This document shows, piece after piece, positions 48,864-57,700 of a stretch of DNA of 64,000 nt. The notes under the pieces were generated by a model. That model searched no databases. It was given only the letters and a program-made list of their open reading frames with translations, and was not told the DNA's origin. The stretch spans positions 1 to 64,000 of the forward strand of contig JAILEU010000079.1 of assembly GCA_024697785.1 (NCBI GenBank), written 5' to 3'. Numbering within the stretch: the first letter of the stretch is position 1; each line of letters starts with the position of its first letter. This stretch comes from Bacteroidaceae bacterium (GTDB lineage: Bacteria > Bacteroidota > Bacteroidia > Bacteroidales > Bacteroidaceae). The position numbers and the translations under genes were made by a program.

Positions 48864-49912
48864 CAGCCTGCGGCGATATCTGCGTCAACAAAACGGAACT
48901 CAAAAACAAGACTCCCCGGCGAGAAGGAAGCCAGCGCCACCTCATAGTTTTCGCACTTTGCCGTCACCTTTCGATCGGCGCCACGGTAGGATAGCAAGGT
49001 GACATCCTCGCTCTGCAGCAGCTCCTGAAGGAACATCAGTTCAGACTCCGTCTGATAGCCGGTGTTCATGGTGATGACAGGACGGGCCTCAATACGGCTC
49101 CGAGCTTCTTCGAAACTGTCTGTCAACTCATCGTATTGTTGGAAGGTAGCATCTTCGCCTGAGTCAATACCCTGACGGGCCAGACCGCGAAACTCGACCA
49201 CACAATAGCATCCGAGAGAATCAAGGAAACGTACAAGGTAAGCGTCTTTTGTCAGGGGAGACGGCTCAAAGACAATACTGCAGCATTTCCCACCGTATCC
49301 GAATACATCGAAGTGGTCAGGAACATAACCATAACGAGTCTGCCAGTAGGCACGGAGCCGTGACAGGTTCAGCGCTGCAAAACTTCCAACGGCAGCATCT
49401 GAGGTATAGGTGTCTTCACCGCACTTCAGCTGAAGATTGGCCGGGACAATCATCGGCAACGGAGCTATCTCCGTCTCCTTCATCTTAATCAGCGACGACG
49501 TGCCACGCGAAGTGAAGAAAAAATTGGTAACGTTCATGAAACGGACGGTGAAGATGTTTCGGTTGCCAAGCGAACGAACAGTCTGCTTAGACACACCACC
49601 CAAATAAACGGAAAGCGAGCGCTGAACCGGAGTGTTGTCATCATCCCATACCTCCACTACCACGTTCACCATTTGCCCAGTGATAGGAATAACTATGTTT
49701 TGGTTGTCGTTGCTACATAGCTGTGCGGCCAGATAGGGCTGAATGAGCTCGCCAAGAAAAACAGAAAAGGCGCCTGAGCCGCTGCCGGTGAAGACATTAT
49801 CTCCGCCGACTAAGACGCGGTAGAAGGCGATGCCGTCCGATGCCACGGATAGCTTGATAGGGTTGCCCACAAGAGCCCTCCCCGAAGGGGTTAAGGTGAC
49901 TGCAAGACTCAT
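48863..49912 (-). CDS. Tail protein, 349 residues, first of the fibre operon
   Basis: Begins MSLAVTLTPSGRALVGNPIKLSV, with strands and Gly turns throughout, and a C-terminal part related to the 152-residue neighbour. It probably is a baseplate or upper-tail protein. Start at 49912 is preferred over 49993, which would lie at the promoter. It opens the leftward tail-fibre and lysis unit from the promoter-like box at 49991. Confidence 0.5.
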   Translation of the reverse strand: MSLAVTLTPSGRALVGNPIKLSVASDGIAFYRVLVGGDNVFTGSGSGAFSVFLGELIQPYLAAQLCSNDNQNIVIPITGQMVNVVVEVWDDDNTPVQRSLSVYLGGVSKQTVRSLGNRNIFTVRFMNVTNFFFTSRGTSSLIKMKETEIAPLPMIVPANLQLKCGEDTYTSDAAVGSFAALNLSRLRAYWQTRYGYVPDHFDVFGYGGKCCSIVFEPSPLTKDAYLVRFLDSLGCYCVVEFRGLARQGIDSGEDATFQQYDELTDSFEEARSRIEARPVITMNTGYQTESELMFLQELLQSEDVTLLSYRGADRKVTAKCENYEVALASFSPGSLVFEFRFVDADIAAG

Positions 49913-49990
49913 AGTAAGGCAAAGGTATAGTCCAGAGGATATAGTATAAAGGACAAAATTGACAACTTGGCCTTCTTTCCTATTGCCGTG

Positions 49991-49998
49991 CAAAGGTA
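49991..49998 (-). promoter_or_regulatory. -7 box of the tail-fibre operon
   Basis: TACCTTTG on the minus strand, 79 bases upstream of the start. No TTG at 19-21 bp, only TTTACTG (about 50018-50023). Gap 49913-50219 holds this box and the rightward element at 50094-50145. Confidence 0.5.
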
Positions 49999-50093
49999 GC
50001 AGCTGCCGTCAACCGCAGTAAAGCGAGCTGAAGGGGAACGCCCCTGCCAATCTTTTCAAAACTTTCCAGAACTTTCAAGTTCGCTCCAACCTG

Positions 50094-50145
50094 GAAACTT
50101 TTGTCCCCTCCGGAAAACATTGGCCAATTCACTTGACTGCGTATC
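50094..50145 (+). promoter_or_regulatory. Shared rightward control element B
   Basis: GAAACTTTTGT (50094-50104) and CTTGACTGCGTATC (50132-50145) match element A at 23190-23235 (14-base word with two changes). Confidence 0.45.
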
Positions 50146-50219
50146 CGGCTGCTGCTGATATAAGCACGTCAATAGAAGAAAACCAAGTTCAATTTATGTT
50201 TAACCTTAATTCAATCTCT

Positions 50220-51131
50220 ATGGGAACTGAACTTATGGCCGCTGAACCTACTCAGCAATTCGATTTTACCACCAACAAGGTGCAGTGTATGACACTTGAC
50301 ACGCTCAAGCGAACCGTCAAGGAGAAGGATTGGGACGGCAACCCCGTCAAGGGAATCTACCATTACGAGGCCATCGAGCGGGTTGGCGAGATATGCAATC
50401 GCTACAATCTCAACTGGAGCATCCACGAGATCTTCGCCAGCTCTACTGGACCAAAGGCCATGATGGGCGTGTCTGTCGCTCGAGAACTCGAAGAACAGTA
50501 CGGAGAGAAAGCTGTTGAAGCCCATATCCTCCGCCGCGTCTTCGCAACCATCGACATCCGCAACTGGGAGACCGACGAACTGACAACGGCACTGGCCATC
50601 TCATTCCATCAGGACGGACTAACTTTCGCCATCGGACCTTGCGTCAAGATTTGCCACAACCAGTGCATTCTTGGCGCCCTTCATCGCTGCTCCAACTATG
50701 GAGGAAAGGATAAGCTTACCATCGAACAGATGTTCGAGCGCGTCGACGGATGGCTTAAGAACTTCGAGACCGAGATGACGGAGGACCGCGAAAGAATCCG
50801 CCGCCTGAAAGAGCGGATCTTGTCTGCCACCGACATCTACGTGCTCATTGGTATGCTGGTGACTGAACGCGTCACGCATGACAGCAGCGCCATCAACGCC
50901 AAGATTAGCGATGACGAGAAGGTGAGGCAGTACGCCCTTAACCAGGCGCAGATATCCACGTTTACCGAAAACATGCTGCTGCTATCGCGTGAAAAGGCAG
51001 AACGGGGACAACTCGTCACCGCATGGGATGCCTACAACGTGGCAACCGAAATCTACAAGCCGGGCAAGACAGACTTCCCGTCTATCATCCCGCAAAACGC
51101 TGCCATGGCCGAAATGATACTTGATTTCTAG
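50220..51131 (+). CDS. DUF3871/DUF932-like protein
   Basis: 303 residues. Recognisable pattern: DFTTNKVQCMTLDTLKRTVKEK, VGEICNRYNLNWSIHEIFAS, ALAISFHQDGLTFAIGPCVKICHNQCILG and a charged helix WLKNFETEMTEDRERIRRLKERIL. It resembles DUF3871/DUF932 proteins found on Bacteroidetes plasmids and phages, of unknown function but usually near replication or methylation genes. The start at 50220 (MGTELMAAEP) is chosen from its leader TTTAACCTTAATTCAATCTC, which matches those before the small genes at 24891 and 25179; 50196 is the alternative. A hairpin follows. Confidence 0.55.
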   Translation: MGTELMAAEPTQQFDFTTNKVQCMTLDTLKRTVKEKDWDGNPVKGIYHYEAIERVGEICNRYNLNWSIHEIFASSTGPKAMMGVSVARELEEQYGEKAVEAHILRRVFATIDIRNWETDELTTALAISFHQDGLTFAIGPCVKICHNQCILGALHRCSNYGGKDKLTIEQMFERVDGWLKNFETEMTEDRERIRRLKERILSATDIYVLIGMLVTERVTHDSSAINAKISDDEKVRQYALNQAQISTFTENMLLLSREKAERGQLVTAWDAYNVATEIYKPGKTDFPSIIPQNAAMAEMILDF

Positions 51132-51132
51132 C

Positions 51133-51154
51133 AGGAGGGGCTTCGGCCCCTTCT
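51133..51154 (+). terminator. Intergenic hairpin after the DUF3871-like gene
   Basis: AGGAGGGGC-TTCG-GCCCCTTCT with TTCTT tail. Same class as the hairpins after other rightward genes. Confidence 0.55.
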
Positions 51155-51169
51155 TAATATATTCAAGTC

Positions 51170-51505
51170 ATGAATACGATAGTAATGAAACAGTTCCGGG
51201 ACCTGAAGGCGAAACATCCTGACGCCATCCTCCTGTTCCGGTGCGGCGACAACTACGAAGCATATAACGAGGATGCCGACGCCACGAGTGAAATCCTCGG
51301 CCTGGCGATTCAAAGCGTGCCCGGTACGCGATGGACGCAGTTCCCGCACCACCAGCTGGACATCAACCTGCCGAGACTCGTAAGAGCCGGCAAGCGTATT
51401 GCCATCTGCGACCAGCTTCAGCCGCCGAAGCCGAAAGGGAATACGAGAGGGCTGCTGTTAGAGAAGAAAGCGAAATCAGAGCCGATACAACTAAGCCTAT
51501 TCTGA
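51170..51505 (+). CDS. Stand-alone MutS domain-I-like protein with clamp-binding tail
   Basis: 111 residues resembling the N-terminal mismatch-contact domain of MutS ([63 protein letters not shown]). The clamp and ATPase domains are absent. The protein ends in PIQLSLF, with the pentapeptide QLSLF that binds the bacterial beta sliding clamp. It may act at replication forks without MutS ATPase. It precedes the methyltransferase-like gene by one base. Confidence 0.65.
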   Translation: MNTIVMKQFRDLKAKHPDAILLFRCGDNYEAYNEDADATSEILGLAIQSVPGTRWTQFPHHQLDINLPRLVRAGKRIAICDQLQPPKPKGNTRGLLLEKKAKSEPIQLSLF

Positions 51506-51506
51506 T

Positions 51507-52292
51507 ATGGAAACAGTAGTGCCGAACCTGGCCAGGGAGATTGAGAAGTTCAGCTACCGAAACGGACTGAGGATGGCCGAGACTCTTACAGCTCTCCTCG
51601 ATTATATCATCGGTTTTGCCGACCCCGACGGCAAGCCTGTTGAAGGATGGAAGTACAACCAGGAGCAAAATGAAGGATTCTACTCGCTGATGAGATGCTA
51701 CTTCCTGACGATGCAGGAAAAGCTGAAGGGAGACAGATGGCATGATGCCTTTGGCGATCTGTTCCTGGAGTTCGGGGCAAACAAAAGCGGACTCGGCCAG
51801 GTATTCACGCCGAAGCACATCTGCGACCTCATGGCCGAATGCTCAATAGGAGAGATAGACGAGGAACCGAAGTTCTGTTGCAGAGGATTCGGCAAGAGAA
51901 TAACAGTCAATGACCCGACATGCGGAAGCGGACGCATGCTGCTGGCCGCTGACAGCGTATTCCGGAAGAGAGAACTGCCGAAGCCTTATCTGATAGGAGA
52001 GGACATAGACCCGACTTGCTGCAAGCAGACGGCGGTGAACATGATGATGCATGGCTGCTTCGGCGAAGTCATCTGCCATGACACACTTACAGAACCAGGC
52101 GAGGTAAGGGTCGGCTACATCGTCAACGAAGGCCTGTATCCGTTTCCCGCAGTTCCTACAATCCGACGCTTCAGCGACCCGGGAAGATTCGTCGGCTGCA
52201 GGGTATGGAACTACAGGAAAACAATAAAGGAGACCGAGCCGACCGGCACAACGGAAAGACTGCCGCAGCCCGTTCAGCTGAGTCTATTCTAA
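51507..52292 (+). CDS. DNA methyltransferase-like protein lacking motif IV, with clamp-binding tail
   Basis: 261 residues. Adenine-methylase fold of the N6_Mtase type: GLGQVFTPKHICDLMAE, motif I as DPTCGSGRMLL and IGEDIDPTCCKQTAVNMMMH. The catalytic NPPY/F box expected after this is absent (VGYIVNEGLYPFP is found in its place), so methylation is doubtful. The C-terminus ends in PVQLSLF, identical in the last five residues to its upstream neighbour. It may bind SAM and DNA at replication forks or be a decoy. A terminator follows at once. Confidence 0.62.
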   Translation: METVVPNLAREIEKFSYRNGLRMAETLTALLDYIIGFADPDGKPVEGWKYNQEQNEGFYSLMRCYFLTMQEKLKGDRWHDAFGDLFLEFGANKSGLGQVFTPKHICDLMAECSIGEIDEEPKFCCRGFGKRITVNDPTCGSGRMLLAADSVFRKRELPKPYLIGEDIDPTCCKQTAVNMMMHGCFGEVICHDTLTEPGEVRVGYIVNEGLYPFPAVPTIRRFSDPGRFVGCRVWNYRKTIKETEPTGTTERLPQPVQLSLF

Positions 52293-52321
52293 AAGAGGGC
52301 ACGCATTGGCGCACCCTCTTT
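52292..52321 (+). terminator. Terminator of the rightward clamp-tail block
   Basis: AAAGAGGG / CCCTCTTT stem with an inner CGC/GCG pair, followed by TTTC. It begins with the last base of the stop codon. Confidence 0.65.
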
Positions 52322-52397
52322 CAAAAACAACTCAAGCACATGGGCGCTCCTTTCGCCCGGTTAAAGTTAATAATGATTGTTACCTGCCTTTCGGCGT

Positions 52398-52435
52398 GGA
52401 GGAGTCCGGACTCGAACCGGCGCTCAGCGAGCTTT
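52398..52435 (-). pseudogene. tRNA 3'-fragment-like sequence
   Basis: On the minus strand the order is hairpin GCTC-GCT-GAGC (like a class II variable arm), T-arm CCGG-TTCGAGT-CCGG, then ACTCCTCCA like an acceptor 3' strand. No matching 5' half (GGAGGAGT) lies upstream. The gene-free interval 52293-52619 holds nothing else recognised. Confidence 0.35.
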
Positions 52436-52619
52436 CAGGACATCACAAGTTCAAGGGCAGGAACTTTGAATCATATTGCCATCGTATTTATTCCATCGTC
52501 TTGCTCCATTTAGACGCTTTCTCCCCCGAGATTGCCCGTGCTGTTTCGGGCCGTCACCGGTTTAAGGCCTTTACACGGGGATTCCGTTCCGTTGGCACTG
52601 GTATATAGAGAGGGTACTT

Positions 52620-52883
52620 TCAAATATGTCCAAGTATAGAATCCCTATTATCCCGTAAGTCCACCTCGCGACCGTCTGGATAGATGCAGAATAGTTTCTT
52701 CCAAAGACCGAGCCTTTCATCGAACACCTTAACGATTATCCCTATCTCGGGATGGTGTAGTTTGCCTTCCATGCTCTTAGCATGAAGCATGGCTTCACTT
52801 CGGGCGTCCTCCATGGTCAACTCCTTGGGAGGAGTAGCTAAGGCTCCGCCATAGCAAAAGATAAAAAGATGTTTCAGTTCCAT
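52620..52883 (-). CDS. Small phage protein
   Basis: 87 residues, unknown; MELKHLFIFCYGGALATPPKELTMEDARSEAMLHAKSMEG then a beta-type GIIVKVFDERLGLWKKLFCIYPDG region. May be an early host-takeover protein. It is 14 bases after the YopX-like pseudogene, leftward. Confidence 0.5.
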   Translation of the reverse strand: MELKHLFIFCYGGALATPPKELTMEDARSEAMLHAKSMEGKLHHPEIGIIVKVFDERLGLWKKLFCIYPDGREVDLRDNRDSILGHI

Positions 52884-52897
52884 AGGACGGAATAACC

Positions 52898-53281
52898 TTA
52901 TAGAAGATGAGGGTTGTCATGAATGTTGCCGACAACTTCCGCCCATTCATGCGTTGGTGACAGAGTGGGAAACTCATCATCCAAATCACCACCCCAAAGA
53001 AAGGCGAAAACACCTCTGACAAAGCGGACTTCAAGGAGTTCTTTTTCTGCATAAAAAGACAGTATATCTCCTTCATATATCTCCTTCCCGGTCTTGTCTC
53101 TTAAAGAAGTGAATTGAGATATGGTCTCGGGTCGAACAGCCTCATTCATCCAACCGCTCTCAGGGTCTCAATAGTTAATAGAATACTCTTCGTCCGATGG
53201 ATCTGTGCCAGAACGGAAGAGGTCACCGAAAATCCATCTGGTATTTCGCAATGTCTTAGCTCTGAATTTAATTGTTCTCAT
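52898..53281 (-). pseudogene. YopX-like gene interrupted by one TGA
   Basis: ATG at 53281 starts MRTIKFRAKTLRNTRWIFGDLF, the normal YopX beginning. The frame continues to a TGA at 53168-53170 and then, with no shift, to DPESGW-MNEAVRPETISQFTSLRDKTGKEIYEGDIL and a normal C-terminus. Total of 127 codons fits the YopX family. Either a nonsense mutation or recoding. An internal ATG at 53149 could still express the C-terminal 83 residues. Function of YopX is unknown. Confidence 0.72.
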
Positions 53282-53288
53282 TAGTAAG

Positions 53289-53621
53289 TCATATCTTAAT
53301 TAGGTCAGACTCATACCATACTTTGCAGAGGAAGCGATACTTCTCGGGCAGATAGCTGGTACCGACGACCACAGCTAGCCCAGAAAGGGATAGCTGATAG
53401 AGTCGTTCAATGAGCTCAGGGCTATGGCGGAAGTCGAGGAAGTCGGCCAGCACGAAATAAGGATCTGAAGCCAGCACGCTCTCATCGACCACAGGGACGA
53501 TGATCTTACGGGCATCGCTCCTAGTACGAGCAAAGCCAAAACGAACGGCAAGAGACGCAACAAGAGTGCGTCTAATAGCTGGATCGCTACAGAAGACAAC
53601 GTTAATCTTTCTCGGCTTCAT
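53289..53621 (-). CDS. Small phage protein
   Basis: 110 residues, no family. It starts MKPRKINVVFCSDPAIRRTLVASLAVRFGFARTR, alpha/beta with VVVGTSYLPEKYRFL near the end; a compact Rossmann-like or nucleotide-binding fold is possible, but no P-loop is visible. It overlaps the upstream gene by ATGA. Confidence 0.5.
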   Translation of the reverse strand: MKPRKINVVFCSDPAIRRTLVASLAVRFGFARTRSDARKIIVPVVDESVLASDPYFVLADFLDFRHSPELIERLYQLSLSGLAVVVGTSYLPEKYRFLCKVWYESDLIKI

Positions 53622-53938
53622 TGAATAGCATTCATTTTTTTTATACCTGAGCAGTCCGGCAACATCTCATAAACGACGGCCTTACGACGCTCTTTCTTAT
53701 CCATCTTGGCATAGGAATGCTTCGAAAGAAAGGCGCGCCAGCAGAGCCATTTCACAACGAGGTTGTATTGTCTCGGAAGAGAGGTGCAGTCCGTTACGAG
53801 CAGCGTGCCCCCAAGAGGCAGAGCCTCTAATCTGGCATTAAGCATGCATGTGAACTCAACAAAGCGCGTTGAGTCGAACCTTATAAATACCTCCAGCTCT
53901 GAAGGAGAATTGAGTGCAAAACTACGAAAGTCAGGCAT
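53618..53938 (-). CDS. Small phage protein
   Basis: 106 residues, not recognised: PDFRSFALNSPSELEVFIRFDSTRFVEFTCMLNARLEALPLGGTLLVTDCTSLPRQYNLVVKWLCWRAFLSKHSYAKMDKKERRK. The basic C-terminus may bind nucleic acid. The ATG at 53938 overlaps the upstream stop by eight bases (ATGCCTGA); longer upstream starts clash with that gene. Confidence 0.5.
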   Translation of the reverse strand: MPDFRSFALNSPSELEVFIRFDSTRFVEFTCMLNARLEALPLGGTLLVTDCTSLPRQYNLVVKWLCWRAFLSKHSYAKMDKKERRKAVVYEMLPDCSGIKKMNAIQ

Positions 53939-54191
53939 CGGGCTTGATTTTTCGATACAGCATATCACAAGGAAGAAGGCCATTCTCCTGGAGCAAAAGA
54001 AGTAGGCGTAGAGCTCGGGCACTACAATGAAGACGGGCAACTGCGCCTTCTGGAAGAATCGGCACTGGCTGCTGGCCATGGACAACAAGCATATCGCACA
54101 GAATGGCCGCATCATGATTCTGTAGGTTAGAAAATTCAACCTCATACAATAGCGGCTCATAAGGGGAGGGGGAGGGGCTAGGAAACAACAT
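53931..54191 (-). CDS. Small phage protein
   Basis: 86 residues starting MLFPSPSPSPYEPLLYEVEF; a Leu-rich RALRLLLLLQENGLLP run near the C-terminus could be a helix. No family. It overlaps the 29-residue ORF by 14 bases and the 106-residue gene by eight bases, so the cluster is read as one coupled mRNA. Confidence 0.45.
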   Translation of the reverse strand: MLFPSPSPSPYEPLLYEVEFSNLQNHDAAILCDMLVVHGQQPVPILPEGAVARLHCSARALRLLLLLQENGLLPCDMLYRKIKPDA

Positions 54192-54267
54192 CAGGAGAAG
54201 GCTTAAAATCAAAACCAAATTGAACCTGAATACCAGGCTTGATATAACGTCGTTTCTTTGACATCAT
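54178..54267 (-). CDS. 29-residue basic ORF
   Basis: Starts MMSKKRRYIKPG and ends DFKPSPDVVS. It fills the space between the FISUMP-like gene and its neighbour with overlaps typical of coupling. Small and without family; coding is likely only from context. Confidence 0.35.
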   Translation of the reverse strand: MMSKKRRYIKPGIQVQFGFDFKPSPDVVS

Positions 54268-54292
54268 AATAAAGAGCTGAAGGGTTAAAGGG

Positions 54293-54685
54293 CTAATCTG
54301 CCACATCTTCAACCGGCCGAGCAATGTAGCTATTCGTCGCCTTAAGGTAGTAGGTGACGTAGCCAGAACCCAAATACATGCCCCAAGCACGCGCGGCACT
54401 GTACTCGGTACTCGTCCAGTACAAGCCTTTAAGAGGAGACCCGCCTGCATCCTGCAGAGCTTCATTTATCACGTCAATGAAAGCTTCTATGATGTGAGCC
54501 TGCTTCTTTGTAAACATCTTTTTACCCTCCTCAGCTAGAAGACGGGTTGCTTCAAACCAATTCTTGCGATCACCGTTGAAGGCGTCATGAAGGGCAATGA
54601 TGAAATCTTCATCGCCGACATGGACGCGCACGCCGTCTGGCATTCCGGCATCATAGTTAATCTTTAGAAATTCATTTGTTTTCAT
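54293..54685 (-). CDS. FISUMP/DUF1566-like protein
   Basis: 130 residues. The C-terminal half (GLYWTSTEYSAARAWGMYLGSGYVTYYLKATNSYIARPV) matches the DUF1566/Fib_succ_major pattern, a C-type-lectin-like fold, while the N-terminal 70 residues are helical. Such folds bind proteins or sugars. Its position in the early/replication block, not the tail genes, is unusual. Unknown role; possibly binding a host component. Confidence 0.65.
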   Translation of the reverse strand: MKTNEFLKINYDAGMPDGVRVHVGDEDFIIALHDAFNGDRKNWFEATRLLAEEGKKMFTKKQAHIIEAFIDVINEALQDAGGSPLKGLYWTSTEYSAARAWGMYLGSGYVTYYLKATNSYIARPVEDVAD

Positions 54686-54726
54686 ATGGAATATAAATTA
54701 ATAGTGAATTGCATCTAATGCTAATA

Positions 54727-57700
54727 CTAAAATGGCCCATCTTCGTCTGGGGTTGAAAGTCCGTCGGGAATATAGTCAAACTTGGGCGGCTGCCCGTCCT
54801 TGGTGCCGACCATGAAGTACTCCACGCCCCCCTTTTTATAGTCAGTGACGGGCCGTCCGTCGCGATCAAACTGGAAGGGCTTGCCTGTAGTCTGATCATA
54901 CATGTTTGGGTTGAACACCCAGCCATAATACTCGCAGGCTTTCTTGAAGCGTTTCTTGAACAGCGTAGGAGACGTGTTCATCTCTGTCTTCTTGCGACAC
55001 TGTTCCTGCAGCTCGCTGCGTGGTAGCAGTACGCCGAAGCGCCCAGCATCGCTGAAGTATTCGCTGAACCACTGCAGGAAGCCTTCGGTAATCTCCTGGC
55101 GCAGCCGGCGGTGCTCGGCTCGGTCACCCGGAGCCTGAACGACGCCGTAGGTGAGGTACAGCTGGACGCACTGGGCAATCAGGTTCCATGTCAGCGACCA
55201 TTGCAGGAACTCCCATTCAGAAAAAAACTGACAGCCGAAGTCGTCTATCGGCTTGTGCGTCTCGTTGTAATAATCGGAGAAAAGAATAATCCATTGTCTG
55301 TCTCTGAATGAGGATCCGCTGCCTACGACCGCGTGATTGGTCGGAATATAGATCTTCGGTGAACGCTCAAAGGGCAGCGTGACACGCTCGCCCCCCTTAT
55401 GGTTGACCATCCAGTCGCCGGTGATGAGCGGGAAAAGCATCTCAAAGTCGAAATTCTGCTTCACGTCATCAATGAATACCAGGCGAGTTTTCTCGGTTAT
55501 GCCGTCCCAGATGAACTGATCATCGAGCAGCTTATCTTTTTTGCCACCTATGTAGGCGACCGTTGTGACGCGACGCATCAGCTCGCCGACAAGGCTCTTT
55601 CCACTACGGCCGTTGCTCTCGCCGACTTCGCTCTGCTTACCGTCCATGGCTACGACAGCCCGCGTAACTCCGGCGTCTTTGATGTCCATGGACATGTAGC
55701 CAATAGCGCAGAGCTTCGAGAGCAGATGTTGCGCCATCTCGGCCTTCTCTGCTTCGTCGATCTGGCCATTGTCCTCCTTGCGCCAGGAGAAATTCGAGGT
55801 ATTCTCAAGGAACCGGAGGAAATGGCACATCTCGCCAACTGGAGTTATAGTATAGGTGTAATGACCATTTTCATCCTGACTGAAATCAACCAGGGATGGG
55901 TAGCGAGTTACCTCTACATCCTTGCGCATGTCAGCCCATACATCATGGGTAAGCATGTTGTACTTCATCTCCTCGATGCCGCTTCTCGTTACACGCCAAT
56001 AGACATCACGGAAGTAGAAAAACTGGCATTCGCGCGAAGGCTGAAGGAATCCGGGCTTAAGTTCCTTCAGCATGCTCAGCTTGTCAGGTCCAAGATACTG
56101 GACGCTGCCCTTCAGCAGCATCTCGAGCACCAGTTTCCCACAGTTGTCCTCGGCAAAGGTAACAAGGTAGTCGCGGACATCAAAAGGCTGAACCATGGTC
56201 ACAAAATGCTTCTCGAGATGAACGAACTCATACGACCTGTCGCTAATGCGGTAGCGACCGAAACCATGTCTATGGAGAAAGTTGCGTGCATTAACATAGC
56301 TATACTGGCACTCCACGCGCTCGTTGCCGTTACGGTCTGCCTTCGTTAACTCTTCCCAAAACTTCTCATCATCATCGAAAGCTTCCGCAAGTTCCGCCTT
56401 ACCATTAACGATACGATAGCGGTGGCCATGGAACGTAAATTCGGGGAGTAGGGAAAGTTCCTGAAGATGCATCTCAGCAAAAGACTGAACATTCTCCAGA
56501 CCCCAGAGACGCATCAGCTGGGCATCCTTCATCGTTGAGACCTTATCGACATGGACATAGGTGCCAGTCATAACCTTCTGCGTCATCAAATGGTCTATGT
56601 CGACCAGCAGCTCATCTTCGCGTCCCTTCAGCGTATGCGCAAGGAGGTCGTCGATGCCCTTGTCGCCATTGTGGCTGATGGTGTGGCCTATATAGATCTC
56701 GACATTCAGATCGTAAGCCTCCAGGCCGCGCATGTATTCCTTGAAGTTCTTGGCTGCATGAAAGAAGTTATTCGGGCGTTTCTCGGCTGCTACGCTAACA
56801 CGCAGCCCATGGCTAAGATCATTCCAGTCGGAGTCAAAGAGAAAGACAACCTCTTGAACCTTACATTTTCGTATGAAGTTCACGATGTCCTGAGGCAGAG
56901 CACCATTATAACCGAGATTCTGAATGCCACTTATGCCAAAGGATAGGATGCCATGCTTACAGGCCTTTTCGGCTTTCTTTTCGCCTTCCTGAATAAATAG
57001 CCTCCTAACCTCCTCTCCATTCTGGTAGGCTGTCCGAAGACGCTGAGGAATATAAATCGGGGTACCTGCACCATATGGCGACTTATATTTAAAACTATTC
57101 CCCTCTTTGTCTTTATGCGCTTCAGGATATTGCCATCGGACGCGATAGTAGGCCGACATGACACCCGTCCCGCGACGTTTATAGTCCTTACGTTCATAGG
57201 TGACAGGCTTTCCCTCGAGGTCGTAGTATTCGATGATGGCGTCATCACCCTCCACAATCTCGCCTTTGTCGTTCACTGTCCCAGGGCGGAAGGTTCGGGC
57301 TGTGGGCTTCGTGGCGCCGTTGCCAAGGTCAACCGTAGCCGTCACATCCTTATACGTCAGGCCGCTCTCCTTCAGCATCCGCTCGCAGAAAGACCTCCCG
57401 CCTACCTTAGACTCATGATGGATTGGGGCAGGGTCACCATCTCCAATGCAGATATTGTATTTAGAAGCCACGGCACGAAGCCCGTCTTCATAAGAACTGC
57501 TTGTGACGGCCTCCATAAGGGTGAATATATCATCGCCCTTGAAGCCACACGATTCACAACGCCATAGGCGACCCTTGTCCAACGGCGTAACATACAAACG
57601 TTGAGCCTTACAACGAGGACATAGGCCGGCATAACCGGCATCCTTTCGTGTTAGACTGATGTAGTCGCCTATAATCTCCAGTTCGCGACCTTCAGCAATC

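Noticed and set aside
52898-53281. Phage-wide recoding of TGA as an amino acid
   Set aside because: Many phage genes stop at TGA with good overlaps to the next start (ATGA), so only this gene has an internal TGA.
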